This document shows, piece after piece, positions 22,856 to 35,350 of a stretch of DNA of 64,000 nucleotides. A program made the translations under genes and the position numbers. Positions within the stretch are counted from its first letter, which is position 1. Each line of letters begins with the position of its first letter. This DNA is from Anagrus nilaparvatae (Eukaryota; Arthropoda; Insecta; Hymenoptera; Mymaridae). Below the pieces are notes generated by a model. The model saw only the letters and a list, made by a program, of their open reading frames with translations, made no database searches and was not told the DNA's origin. The stretch spans positions 10,666,501 through 10,730,500 of the forward strand of contig JAKSXM010000007.1 in assembly GCA_022575985.1 (NCBI GenBank), in the 5' to 3' direction.

Positions 22856-23610
22856 GATTTTTCTGCATCAGTGGCGAGAAAACACGTCTTTGCCGGACGC
22901 GCAGCGGCCGGGAAATACGTGGTTTCTGGCCGCTGGCCAGAAATAGAAGATTCTGTATTACCCTGTCATTCGAGAATTATTTTTTTTTTTTACATTTTTT
23001 GCAATTTTTCGGGGTTTTTGGAAAATAAAAAATAAAATAACTGCACTAATATTAAATACATAATTTACTTAATTACTTATTTTATAAAAGCAACAATTAG
23101 CCTGAAATTGGCTATGTATAGAGTCTTGATTTTTGAGATATTCACATATGACAGTAGAGCAGGCAAATAAAAATCTAAGTAGTCTTAAGTCGTTTAATAA
23201 AGTTGCTCACTTTGATAAACTTTTCTCTTTGTAAAACCGTGAGTTCTAAACATGGGTTCTAAGTAAACGAAAATTAGTCGATTTTTAATAAAAATTTTCG
23301 GTTAATCAAAAATGCCCTTTTTGTTATAGTTCAAATTTTGGTTTTTCGATTTTTTTGTATATTAGCATGTTTTGTGAACCCCAGATACTAAAAAATCGAT
23401 TTATAGTCACGTCCGTGGGTGTGCATATACTCAGAATTTTTTTCCATTCTAGGATGTATACCAAAAATCTTTTTGTCTCAAAAATTTATTTACCTGAAAA
23501 TAGAAACACAGAACTTTTTTTTTAATTTGGATTTTATATCTAATTTTTTTATATGGAAATATTAGTTTTTGATCATTCATATCATTCATATTACTCGATT
23601 TCCTAGATTT

Positions 23611-23967
23611 GACGCGGCAAATTTTGTACACGGAAAAAAATGAACATTGGTTTTTTGAGCACAGCAAAATAAACATAAGAAAATTAAACACCCAAAAAAA
23701 GTATTAATTTCTGAAACTAGTTTTTTAGACACGGTTTTTAAACAAGAAAAAAAAATTTTTTTAAATTTTAATTGTAAAATTTTTAAAAAAATTTATTTTT
23801 AATATTAAAAATTAAAAAAAAAATTTTTTTCGTGTTTAAAAAATCGTGTCTAAAAAACTAGTTTCAGAAATTAATATTTTTTTTGGGTGTTTAATTTTCT
23901 TATGTTTATTTTACTGTGCTCAAAAAACCAATGTTCATTTTTTTTCGTGTACAAAATTTGCCGCGTC
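23611..23967. mobile_element. Near-perfect palindromic MITE, 357 bp
   Basis: gacgcggcaaattttgtaca at 23611 is matched by its reverse complement ending gccgcgtc at 23967. The arms pair for about 155 bases (including aaccaatgttcat, gtgtttaattttctta, aactagttttttagacac) around a short A/T-only centre. High arm identity points to recent insertion or ongoing arm homogenisation. ctag flanks both ends (left ctagattt, right ctagtgat), so a target duplication is possible but not clear. Confidence 0.85.
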
Positions 23968-24088
23968 CTAGTGATACCTGAAATGAAATTTTTTTTTCTT
24001 TTTGGACGTAGTAACTAAGTTTTTTTATTTGAAAGTATTATTTGTAGAAATATCGTTATTATTGGTTATTTTTTGTGAACCGCTACTT

Positions 24089-24919
24089 AAAGGACCCCGC
24101 ACAAAAGTATAGGATTTTGCCTTTCGGTCGAATTGGCTGAATTTTGGATATGCTGTAGATTTTATCATTCTAAACAAAAGTCTCAATGGGCACAAAGCTC
24201 AAAAATCTCAACTTTGGCGGCTACGGAGCTTGAAAGCTCCAAAGCTCCACCAGGGCAAGATCGCTTCAAAACCTTTTTTCTTTTACTTTTAAAGTATACC
24301 TTTATGTTTTTGAGGTCGCTAATTCCAAATCTGATGTAAAATTGACATTTTTGACAGTTGGCAGCTGTCAACTAGCTGTCAAATTGACAACAGAATACAG
24401 AAAACTTAAAATAATGATTTCACAATATGTTTTCGGAACTCAACAACCTCGGAAACATATTGTGAAATCATTATTTTAAGTTTTTTTTAGTCTGTTGTCA
24501 ATTTGACAGCTAGTTGACAGCTGCCGACTGTCAAAAATGTCAATTTGACATCAGATTTGGAATTAGCGACCTCGAAAACATATTGTGAAATCATTATTTT
24601 AAGTTTTTTGTAATCTGTTGTCAATTTGACAGCTAGTTGGCAGCTACCACCATTAAAAAATGTCAATTTGATTTCAGATTTGGAATTAGCGACCTCAAAA
24701 ACATAAAGGTATACTTTAAAAGTAAAAGAAAAAAGGTTTTGAAGCGATCTTGCCAAGGTGGAGCTTTGGAGCTTTCAAGCTCCGTAGCTCCCAAAGTTGA
24801 GACTTTTGAGCTTTGTGCCCACTGAGACTTTTGTTCAGAATAATAAAATCTACAACATATCCAAAATTCAGCCAATTCGACCGAAAGGCAAAATCCTATA
24901 TTTTTGTGCGGGGTCCTTT
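24089..24919. mobile_element. Palindromic element with nested inner repeats, 831 bp
   Basis: The ends aaaggaccccgcac (24089) and gtgcggggtccttt (to 24919) start arms of about 270 bases that match closely (cgaattggctgaattttgga, gagcttgaaagctccaaagc, aaaccttttttcttttactt). The inside is itself repetitive: a block with tttgacagctagttg and agattaca-like flanks, plus cacaatatgtttt and tgaaatcattattttaagtt, occurs three times in alternating orientation. Open frames on both strands here mirror each other and are translated repeat. Confidence 0.85.
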
Positions 24920-25556
24920 GTAAAAATTTTTTTCTCAAAATTGCGAGCAAAATTATTATCCAAAATTTCAAAAAATGTTACTAATTTTATATTTTTGGAT
25001 GTTCTAACTAATTGTGATTCATTGAAGTAGTTCTATAGTTCAAGGAAATATTTTCCTATTTTTTGAAGAACCTCAGTGCCAATGTTTTGGCGGCGTTTTT
25101 TACAATAATCAGGTTCTACATTGTAATTTATTTTGTTTAGTTTTTGCCAACTTTGACCTTCTTTATTAATTTCCTGGAAAGCTAAATAAAAAATCTAACT
25201 TCATATTCTGAAAAAGCAACTTATGTTATCAATATTTTAAATTAATTTTGGTACATTTTGATACACATGCAAGTTCAGTTCAGTTTTTTAAATAAGGCCT
25301 TCGGACTTAAAGTATTAAGATTTAATAGCTTAGGTTTCAGATAAAAAGTTTTTAATATTTTAATTATAATAATAAAGGCGTGAATAAAGGACAATGAGTC
25401 TGACAGATACCGGATAGTACTGATTTTTTGTTGAAATATGATCAAGAAAATTTTTTAGAAGGATGTGGAAAATGACAATGATATCTTATTTCATGTAAGT
25501 CATTTTCATTTACTTTAGAATTATCGAAGAATTATCAATATAACCCGTGATATAAC

Positions 25557-25741
25557 CTTAAGCCACTTCTAAACCAGATTAAAATTCGAGTTTAAATCTA
25601 TAGTCTAGCAGTATAAATTTTATAGTGTAGTTAGGATTTATTCATAATTAATCGTCAAAAATAACCAACTGCACTATAAAGCTTATAATGATAGCATAGA
25701 TTTAAACTCGACTTTTAATCTGGTCTAGAAGGAGCTTTAAG
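25557..25741. mobile_element. Short palindromic MITE, 185 bp
   Basis: cttaagccacttctaaacca and gattaaaattcgagtttaaa at the left are matched in reverse complement by the right (tttaaactcgacttttaatc, tggtctagaaggagctttaag). Arms are about 75 bases with roughly 85% visible identity. Confidence 0.75.
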
Positions 25742-26369
25742 AGATCTTTAAAAAAATAACCAATATTCTGAAATCTTCAAGGAAATCTTAATGCAGGTAT
25801 AATTAATTAGATTTCTATTTAACTGAACCTATTTTGTTGTTTCCAATAACTTTAATAATTGTAACTTTATCCAATTTTCAGTTATCTATGCTTGATAAAA
25901 TTTATTTGTTTTCATATAAATGTTATGATTATAATCATAAGCCAAATCAAACCATTTTTAGAAAAAATAAATTTTTCGATAATTTAAAGGAGTGAGATTG
26001 TCCGGGGGAGTTTATTATTAAGTAGGCGTATTTATATATATATATTTATTTACCTGTGTGACAAGTTTTTTATTAAACAAAAAATTTATAGTTGCACACA
26101 TACACATAAATAAATAAATACACACATACACATTAAAACGTAAGACTCCTGAATACTCCCCACGCTTCAATTTTTTTTTATTTTATAAAATTTTAAAAGA
26201 AACTTTACTTTTGCATTTTATTAGACAACCGGTATTAACATCGAACAGAAAGTTTTTGTCTTTCAGTGAGTTAATACGTGAATCTTAAAACATTTTTTTC
26301 TTTTTTAACCCAAGAAATTTTTTGACGAATTTTTTTTATTGAAAGATTTTATTTATAAATACATCAGAT

Positions 26370-26417
26370 ATGCCAACGATTATCAGTAGTCTCAAGGGCT
26401 TAAAACCGGATTCAGCA
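26370..26417 (+). CDS. Hex: Hexokinase alternative first exon B
   Basis: ATG at 26370 opens 16 codons (MPTIISSLKGLKPDSA) that end at the strong donor GCA|GTAAGT in phase 0. Joined to exon 2 this reads [20 protein letters not shown] and makes a 456-aa enzyme. The junction resembles the N-terminal part of animal hexokinases, where a short variable leader precedes the first helix. The preceding 150 bases (26220-26369) are of ordinary transcribed composition, with a possible cap-site region near 26225-26280. Confidence 0.6.
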
Positions 26418-28041
26418 GTAAGTCAATTTCAAGTCGATTTGATCTTTTTTTTAAAATATAATTATAAGTTTCTTAAAATAAATCAAGGCAATTTTTTTTT
26501 CAAATTTTTTGTGTAAAAATTTCAAGATATTAAATTAAAATTAAAATTGAATAACATTATCTTAATCTGTACACGGTTATTTGTTTGAAATTTCAAGCAG
26601 CTGTTTGGAAATTTAAGCAATTCAAGCAAATCTAGTCAACAATTTATGTTATTTAATTATATTTATTTCAATTAAATTAAAAATAACGTGTGAGGTTATT
26701 TATAAAAATTATTTGTTTAATTATAAATTATCTTTATTGTACCCTTGATTAATAAAAAAAATTGATAAAAAAATTAAATTTACGCCATACAAATATTAAT
26801 TTTTTATAAATTCTGTAATCTTTGTTTATTAAAAATTTATTTTAATTTAAAAATTAACGACTAAATTGAATTTTGTGTAAAATACAAAAAATTAATTATA
26901 TTTATCATTTTAAAATATTTTTTTACCGAAAAGTTTATAGAAAGTTAGATGAAATAAAGTTACATTATTTAAAAACCTTTCTGAATAAAAAATAGATTTG
27001 TTTGATAAATCCGGAAATAAATCGACATAAAGAAAGAAAAAGTTATTTTAAACGTAAAAGTCGGGTTAAAAGTTCAAAAAACTCGAAAATTTATTGTAAC
27101 ACACGAACGAAGTACAAATTTTCTCGAGATTCTATTCTAACCAGAGACTGACTAAATTTTCCTTTTTTCAAAATTAAATTTTTTTTCAAAGATTCTAGTA
27201 GCATGAAAAAGTACAACCTGGCCTTATTAATTAAACATTTTACAGTAGGAATTGTAAAAGGGTCTTATCTGAGGTTTCATCAGTGAACAGAAAGTCTTAG
27301 TCAGCAAAGACAAACTTTTCGTCGTTAAAGAAAAATTTTACGTAACCCTTGACTGTTTGTATAAAAAAAATGCCCTATATCAGCTAAGCATAGATTCATA
27401 AATAATCTGAGCTACTTTCTTGGATTATATTTCACAATAAATTAGGCACGTATCCAGAGAGGGGCCAAGGGGACCATACCTTCCCTCCTCCTGAAATGAA
27501 AATTTTTAATAAAAATAGCAATATTTTCTACCATAATGTCAAAAAATTTTAATTTTTTATTTTAAAAAAATTGCTCTAAACAGTTTAAAATAAGAATCAA
27601 ATTTTGATTACGCATGTTAGCAGAAATCTGTATAATTATAATTAACCAAGTAATTAACATATACAAATAAACGGAACCTTTGGAGTTACTTGTATTGTAA
27701 AGATAATTGATATTTTTTAATAACTTTTAAATCCTTAAACTTCTTAGTTCCGTGATTTTTCCGGTTGACCTAGACGATAATAACGTTCATTATGCAAATT
27801 TAACTTCGTTTACGATACTTCAAAACTATTTTCTATTTTTTAAATTAATGATAATTACTAATTTTTCCATAAATTTACAAAAAAATTACATACACCCATA
27901 AATAAAAAATAAAAAAATATATATTTTTTCTTTAAACAGTATTATTGAATGAAAAAATTTTTTAATGGCCAGTTTTTAAAAATAAATTAATTTAAAAAAG
28001 AATGAATGTAGATATAAAAATCAGATATAAATAATCCAAAT

Positions 28042-29680
28042 AGGGCATATCTCACCAAGTGGTTATATTGCATATATGAGAGCTTTAATGAAAATCCAGC
28101 TTTCTGTTTCAAAAAAAAATTATTGAAATTTATTTATATATATTTCTTCTCAAGCCTCAAGAAATTTTTTTGCCTAATTTCGTTAATTATTATGAAATAA
28201 CAACCTTGGAATGATTCGAAACCCTAATATTTTGTTGGTAACCTTGTTAAGTTTTTTAAATTCTTAACATTACAGTGGGAATGCCGTAAAACCATTTGCC
28301 TTTTTATAAATAGATTTTGATAAATTAATAGTATATTTAATTTCTTCACATAATTAAAACAGTGTGCTCCTTTTCTAAAAAAAATTCTGCCAGCTGAAAC
28401 ATTGGTAACCACATTTTAAAATAAATACAATCAAAGAAAGTTTTTTAAGCCACAAATGAATGCCGTGAAAAATTTTTATTTCTAACTATTGTGAAAATTC
28501 TCTAAAATGTTTCACAATTTGAAAGTGATTTGAGAAAAACTGGTGCCTCCAATAATTTTGTAGATATCGACATCAAAAGGCTTTGTTGTCGATGCGTAAT
28601 TTTGGTACTAAAATCACATTTTTTAATGGCACTCGTTCAATTTTTAAAAAATCTTCGCAAAATCTTTTGTGATTTATGTAAAATGTTATAAGATTTCAGT
28701 TAAAAAAATGGCATAGCTTGATTCAATGCGTTGTATGTATAAACCTCAGTTTTGTATAAAATAATCGTACAATTTAGAAGCATTGTTTACCAATAACCTA
28801 AAAATAACAAACGTGTAAGAACTACCTATTTTTCATTCTTAGTTCAAAAAAGATGTTTTTGATTTGAATTTAGTGCTTTAAAAAAATAAATAAAATTATG
28901 TCGTTGTAGGTCATACTTAGTGGATCATTAAAATCTATATTTCAAGAAAAATACATTTTGAAAAAAATCAAAAACTCTAAAAAAATGTTTCATAAATCAT
29001 AAAAGGCACAACTAAATGATTTAATAAATTATAATAAATTAATGCGATCATATTTTAACCAGTGGCGGATTCAGAAAAGGACCTAAGGGGGTGGGGCGCT
29101 TAAGCAAAATTTTGTATGTTTTCTGATGAAATTTGTATAAAAAAACAAAATTATGAACAAAAAACATGCATTTTTTGGAGCTCAGGGGAGGCAATTACCC
29201 TTAATACCCCCCTTTTGATCCGCTCATGATTTTAGCAGTAACTTAGGCTTTATGTGAGCAATGCGAGGAGCAATGAGTTAAAGATTCAGGGAGCTTAGCC
29301 TAGCTATAACTATAGCGCAGTCTGTAGAACCAGAGATTAAATCTAGAAGGTAGAACATTTAATTTTTTGTTTATAAAAAAATTGAAAATTTATCTTCTTA
29401 TTATTGGTTTTTGGACAGAAATAAAATTTATTGTTATGTACCTCTATATTTTCCAGTATTTTTGAGAACTAATTTCATCATTTAGTAAATATAACCTTAA
29501 ATATATTTTTTAATTTAAGAAGTTCATTTATCAAACGCCGTAGCTTAAAATTAAGTTACGCAAAGAAAATCTTAATTTTTATTGTTTTATTAAACTTCTG
29601 TCCAAATGTCGTTATTGTGCTCTCAAAAATAAAATTTATTTTATAAAATTAGAAATATAACCACTTGGTGAGATATGCCC
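28042..29680. mobile_element. TIR-bounded DNA transposon remnant, 1.6 kb
   Basis: gggcatatctcaccaagtgg plus ttatatt at 28042 is matched by the reverse complement aatataa-ccacttggtgagatatgccc ending at 29680. The paired ends are about 27 bases and almost perfect; matching breaks down further in, though gagagc recurs. About 1.6 kb lies between, enough for a decayed transposase, but I find no convincing motif. A small inner palindromic element (29062-29229) is nested in it. The ends are distinctive enough to count as a real TIR. Confidence 0.65.
29062..29229. mobile_element. Small palindromic element (gtggcggattcag family)
   Basis: accagtggcggattcagaaa and the G-rich stretch ggacctaagggggtgggg are mirrored by ccccccttttgatccgctcat, with arms of about 45 bases. 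Fragments with similar G-rich wording occur at about 27450-27510 (agaggggccaaggggacca) and 35545-35600 (cggggagggcttcgtgggg). Confidence 0.55.
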
Positions 29681-30109
29681 ATATTTACATTTCTTTTTTT
29701 TTTTAAATTATTGATTTCATAATAATTATGCAAATGATAATAATTATGTAAATTTAATTTAAAAATAGAATAATTTTAATCTTGATATAATATTTTAATT
29801 TTTAATAAACGTAATCATCATAATAAATCAATATTTTTCTTAAATTAAAAATATATTGATATACGAAAAATAAACCATATTTATATAAAAATTCATTTTT
29901 TCTTAAATATTTTTGTAATAAATGTAAATTGATATACTTGTTAGACAATAATTGACGTATTAAAAGATTATTTTTAATATTGGGAAACTTAATGAAAACG
30001 TAAGCATTTTTAGATATTACGCAATTTTATGTATTCATTTTGGATCAAATTTACTTTAATTACGCGTGTTTTTCTTCAAAAAAATTTATTATAATGGTGA
30101 TTAATAACA

Positions 30110-31240
30110 GCTTACATGGAGCACGTAACGTCTAAATTCCTGAATAGATATTGGATATGCAGACTTATGGTGGGAGTAACCTGGAGTCTAAGACCGAAAT
30201 AGCTGGTAAAATGGATTTACGACGCAGTCATGATCCCTAAGCTCACATTTGGATCAGTAGTATGGTTAAACAGACATAACCTCATCTCTGAGGAAAAGAA
30301 CCTGGACCACCTACAACCAATAATGCTTAGAAGCATTCCAACCACAAGCGTGGTTTAAACGACAAAGAACACCCGAAAGACGATACTTCGCGTGTTCGTG
30401 GGGGTTGCTCCTTTTCACATTGTTATCAAAGAACCAGCAGTCAGAACGGCAGCTAAATTACGGGAACTGGATAAATAGATTCCTGGTCGGGGTAAGAGCC
30501 CTTATCGGCTCTACAGAACCCTTAGCCTTGATGTTTCAATCGGAAGTACTGATTATAAAAATGTGCTCGGAGAAGATGCTTCTTCAAGGGATAGAAGAAA
30601 TGAAAATCAGATTATGCTTCGATAGCATGGCTACTCTTAACGCTCTGGACTCCGTACTCGTTTACTTGAAGCTGGTACGTAAACGCAAAACTTCTCTAAA
30701 TACTAGTAGCGGAAATAGTAGCGAAATACAATCAAACTTCATTGGGTACCCGCTCACGTACGCCAGATAACGAGCAAATCGACTCACTCGCTAAGAAGGG
30801 AACTAAGATAGCAGTCCCAACTGCCGTCGTCGGTATTTGGCGCGAGGTCATGTCGGCTGTCTCTGATTGAATGTGTAGGGAAAACGCAACGGTATGGGCG
30901 TAATCAAGGGGGCTAGGCAGTCCAAAGAGGGTCCCAGGGACCTCTCTGATCTACAAGTGGAGCCGTGAACTACTGAATAAGAATAGAATTTTTACCAGTG
31001 TCGTGGTTAGTTGAATATCGGGACATATCTTACTGAACCATCACATATGGGTGAATGAAAACAATTTTCGGAACTGTAAATTCTGCGAGGAATCGGCAGA
31101 AACTACCGAACATTTGATCTGGGCTTGTCCAGCTATCGAGGAATTGCGCAGACGCCTCCTCGGGTTATTTTCACTATCGAATATGAAAGATCTTGGACCA
31201 TTAAAAAAAACGAATTTTTTGTATAATATAGGTCAATTTT
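30110..31240 (+). pseudogene. Non-LTR retrotransposon 3' end with RNase H (R1/I-like), degraded
   Basis: Reading across frames, 30175-30350 gives WSLRPK, then KLTFGSVVWLNRHNLI and LDHLQPIMLRSI, the post-RT region of R1/I-type ORF2. Then VGVAPFHIVIKEPAVRTAAKL follows. From about 30525 comes an RNase H-like part: SEVLIIKMCSEKMLLQGI, the site LCFDSMATLNALDS, and the decayed HWVPAHV and NEQIDSLAKKGT near 30730-30800. The end carries the zinc-knuckle motif NCKFCEESAETTEHLIWACPAIEELRRRLLG at 31072-31164 (CxxC...H....C). Stops and frameshifts every 50-150 codons show it is dead. Its G+C is above the flanks. The N-terminal and RT catalytic parts are missing. Confidence 0.75.
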
Positions 31241-31806
31241 AATTTAAAGTAGTTCCCCTATTAGGTAAAATAAAAAAAAATGTACATGAGCACCAAGGCG
31301 TATAGATAGTACATGAGCACGAAAGTAACTACAAAATCAGTTTATTAAAAGAATTCTGACAAGCCTCTGTTTACTCCAATGCACCTTCTGGGCCAAGAGA
31401 AACAAGACTCCTTGTTATAATAAAGAAGGTTTTAAAGTCAGCGGGTCTTTTTCGAAAATCAAAAAATTAAATTTTTTTTTATTGCTCAAACCTCTATTAA
31501 AAATATGTCAAAAACACGAGGAAAAAGTTTTACAACGATATCTTAAATATTAATAAAGCTATAAGATTCGGAAAAGAGTCGCGCAAGATATATATATTAA
31601 AAAAAACTTCAAACAAGTTTTGAAAACAAAAAAACAAAAAAACGCTTTTTGAGTTTCCGAGAAAGATAAATCAATAAATTTAAAATTTTTACATTTTTAT
31701 CTAACTATCTTCTATATGAATGAAGCAGAATATTAAGTTTATGTTGACAAAAAAAAAAGTATGACAAGTTCACTCCTTTTTCGATGTTTGTGAAGGAACC
31801 ACCGGC

Positions 31807-32497
31807 CTTAAGGTTGAACCAGGTGGATAGAAATAGCATTTTTTGGGTAAAAATTTCTGGAGATCGAAACTTCTGCAATGTGTAATATTTTTAGCCATTG
31901 ATCATGTTATGTGTCCCTTAAAATTAAAAAAATAATGTTGAAAATTTATTGACTACTGACGGAGATATTAGTGCTTGAAATTTCATTAATTTTTGAGGTA
32001 CTTAATTAATCAAGACTTTCTTATAAATAATCTGATTTTAAAAATCTTTGAATATAATATTTAAGATATTATTTAGCAGCGATTCACTAAAAAAAATTTT
32101 TATTTTCTACGTTTCGCCGCGAATAAATTGATTTTTTGAAAAATTTAGGTTAGGCTAAAAATCAAAAAACTTGAATTATATTTCACATTATTGTTATAAA
32201 TTGAGATTTTTTTTAGTGAATCGATGCTAAATAATGTCCTAAATATTATATTCAAAGATTTTTAAAATTTGATTATTTATAAAAAAAGTCTTGATTAATT
32301 AAGTACCTCAAAAATTAATGAAATTTCAAGCGCTAAAATCTCCGTCTGTAGTCAATAAATTTAAAAAATTTTTTTTTTAATTTTAAGGGACACATAACAT
32401 GATCAATGGCTAAAAATATTAAACATTCCAGAAATTTCGATCTCCAGAAATTTTTACTCAAAAAATACTATTTCTATCCACCTGATTCAACCTTAAG
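31807..32497. mobile_element. Palindromic MITE, 691 bp
   Basis: cttaaggttgaaccaggtgg at 31807 pairs with ccacctgattcaaccttaag ending at 32497. The arms are about 285 bases with high identity (gaaatttctggagatcgaa, tgatcatgttatgtgtccct, tcaagacttt, gatttaaaaatcttt) around a 110-base centre. No coding capacity. It lies 570 bases after the non-LTR remnant. Confidence 0.85.
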
Positions 32498-34289
32498 CAA
32501 TCTTCAAAATATTGCTACAGCAAAGTTATAACCTTGTTCCATAACTAGACATAAAAAATTGATTCCTACCCAAGATATCTTTTAATTATCCAAATGCTTT
32601 GATCTTCCCTTGTTATAAAAAAAAGCAAACTAGACATAATGGTATTGAATTTATTCACAATGATATATCAATAAAATTCAAATAAAATTTACAAGACGTA
32701 AGACAAATCAGCATCTCTTTCTCGCCTTACATGCAATTTAATCTTGATATGTAATAAGTCAAGTACAATGATACATTTGTATATTTAATGATAAACTCTG
32801 TAAGTATTTAATTACTTTTGACTTATCGTTTGTACTACTATATTTTATTAATGCATAACATTTCTCTTTCTTTCTTTTTTTTTTTTTTTTTTTAAACTTG
32901 ATATGATATTGATTCTATTACGTCTTATTTGTAGTATTAATATAGTCATTTGTTACCTTTGCACAAGAAATGAGAAGTATATATTTGCGTAGTTTGAAGA
33001 GCTCAATTCAGACATTTAATTTTAATTTTTACACTTTTTTTCTACACAGTAAAAAATAGTACACTCAATATTACTACAAGATAGTAATTTTATTATTCTG
33101 TAATAATATTACTATACTACATTTTTAGACTGAAAAAAAATTCCGCTTATAGCAAACAGACATTTTTTTTCGTGCTCAAACGATTGCAAATCATCCGAAA
33201 ATGACTGCTGCAAAAAATCGATAATCGTGTGTTAGAAGCTAGAAATGATCATAAAGGCTTACTTTCATAAGTATATACTTTTGGAAAAAAATACTATGAA
33301 ATTTGTAGACACGAGCATCTCATAAGTTTGAAACTCCTTTAATTTAGATTTATGCATTCATTTTGAGCAACTTTGTGTATATTGTTTTTGGAATCCGAAA
33401 GTAGTTTACGAAATTTTTAATTAGCATCATGCTTGAGTAAGAAGGTTTGTTTAGTGTGATTTTTCACTATCATCAAATTCTAAAGAAATAAAAACGAATA
33501 GTCTTTAACATTATTCCAAAAACCTATTTGGAGCTTAAAAGCAAATTCAAAACAAAAATAGCATGTCAAAAAGCTTTTTAAAGCTACTTCAAAAATTTTA
33601 TATAAAAATATTTAGTTTCAACATAGATTTTGCGTATTTTGGTGACCATCGGTCCTTCTTAAATAGTTACTAAGTTTATTATCTTAAGTTTGCCTAAAAT
33701 TAGTTACAAATTTATTTAGAAACAGTTCATGTGTAATCATCTTAGACACCAGAATATCCGTTTGCAGTAATTATTTTTCAATTGCATCGATTAATAATTT
33801 ATTTTATTTTATAGATACAAAATTTGTACATGAAATAAATTTATATTAATATTTTGTTAATGAAATAACGATATTTTAAAAAAATAATCATTAAATTTCA
33901 TTTAATATGTGACATCTTGTGACAAAATATTTTTACTAAAAAATGCAATATGATGAAATAATTTCTGCGTTTTATAAAACTTTAAGCACCCTAGGAAATT
34001 TATTGATTTAATGATATTATGATGCAACCCTAACGAAATAGAAGAATGTATTTCATTCGATTTCAACAAAAATTATTTTTAAGAAATAATTTAATATTAT
34101 AGGAAAAAATTAACGAAAACCATAAAATATTTTAGAAGATTCCAGTTATAAGACTGAAAAAAAATTAACAAGCTTCTTTTTATTTTAAAATTTTGCTATT
34201 ATGATTGACATTTAGGAGAAGAGGTATATAACAATAAAATAAATTATTTTACAAAAATAATAATATTGAAATACTTGAACAACAACAAT

Positions 34290-35350
34290 ATTCTAAAGAT
34301 GTGAACAATGCAATAAATAATAGTAAATCTTTATTTAGTGACAAAGAAAGATTTTTCCTCAAACAGACAAAACCAAATGCTCCAAAAATTAAAGGTTTGA
34401 TGAAGCTCCATAAAAAAGGCATACCTATAAGATCAACAATGAATCATAAAAAGGTGGCAACTTATAAAGTAGCTAAAAGATTATGTACCTTACTTAAAAC
34501 ACATATTCTGTTAGAAAGAGACAATGCTACAAATAATAATACAGCCTTGGTAAATAAAATAAAGAATATTAGAGTAAATCCTGCATATAATTTTGCATCT
34601 TTAGAATTTATATACAATAGTCCAAATTCAAGAAACAATTAAAATCATTGAAAACAATCTTACTAAGTACAAAAGAATTGATAAAAATCAGATAAATGAA
34701 AAAATCAAGCTTTTAAATATTTTGTTAAAACAAAACTATTTTAGATATAAAGATCAATATTTTTATCAAAAAGATGGTTTAGCTATGGGCTCACTTATGT
34801 CTTGTTTTTTAGCAGAAATATATACCAATCACTTCGAAAATACCTATGTATTTAATAAAAATAATGTACACCAAAATAACATCATTTTTTATACTAGATA
34901 TGTAGATGATATCTTTTTAATTTAGAATGGAACTAACAGACAATTAGAAAACTTCAAAACCTTTTTAAATAAAAAGAATAAAAATATACAATTCACATTA
35001 GAATTAGAAAAAGAAGAATCCATTAACTTTTTAGATTTAAATATCAGAAAATCAAAAGAAAACAATTTAATTTTCAAAATTTATAGAAAACCACAACAGA
35101 CTCCACTATACATATAAATTCACATCATCGATATCCACAAAAAATGGCAGTATACAGTAGTTTCGTTTACAGGCTCTTAACAATATCAATGACTAAAAAA
35201 GATTTTAATGATGAAATTAAAGCACATTACAGTAATTGCTAATAAAAATAACACAAGTGATAAAAACAACGCAGCCCAAATCAATGAATTCAAATACACA
35301 TCGGCCACATTTGAAAACTATCTGTTTAATATATTATTTCATTCAAGAAT
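34290..35350 (+). pseudogene. Penelope-like retroelement remnant
   Basis: Across three frames it reads FLKQTKPNAPKIKGLMKLHK and IPIRSTMNHKKVATYKVAKRL (34340-34480), the PLE-type PKIKGLPKIHK...RPI block. Then, from about 34720, comes QNYFRYKDQYFYQKDGLAMG with SLMSCFLAEIY (the G-LAMGSP-S...AE motif) and YTRYVDDIFLI (34890-34925, the catalytic YVDD-type box). After that come INFLDLNIRKSKENNLIFKIYRKPQQT and further down the usual histidine-containing tail, decayed. Stops and frameshifts at about 34640, 34925 and 35115. No GIY-YIG endonuclease is visible. The match to Penelope RT, rather than LINE or retroviral RT, rests on the order PKIKG, G-LAMGS, RYVDDIF, NFLDL, YRKP. Confidence 0.8.

Larger units (their letters stand above)
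20611..26369 (+). other. Hexokinase 5' intron sequence between first exons A and B
   Basis: AT-rich, with a cluster of palindromic elements at 22728-22855, 23611-23967, 24089-24919 and 25557-25741, and a candidate 28-nt exon at 21016-21043. The segment 21640-22560 has somewhat higher complexity (repeated aacgtaatt and ggttacca-like words) and may be an old degraded element I cannot classify. No protein gene found. Confidence 0.5.

Noticed and set aside
24133..25030. Several overlapping frames on both strands, repeated in near-identical form
   Set aside because: They are mirrored translations of the two arms of the 24089-24919 palindrome.
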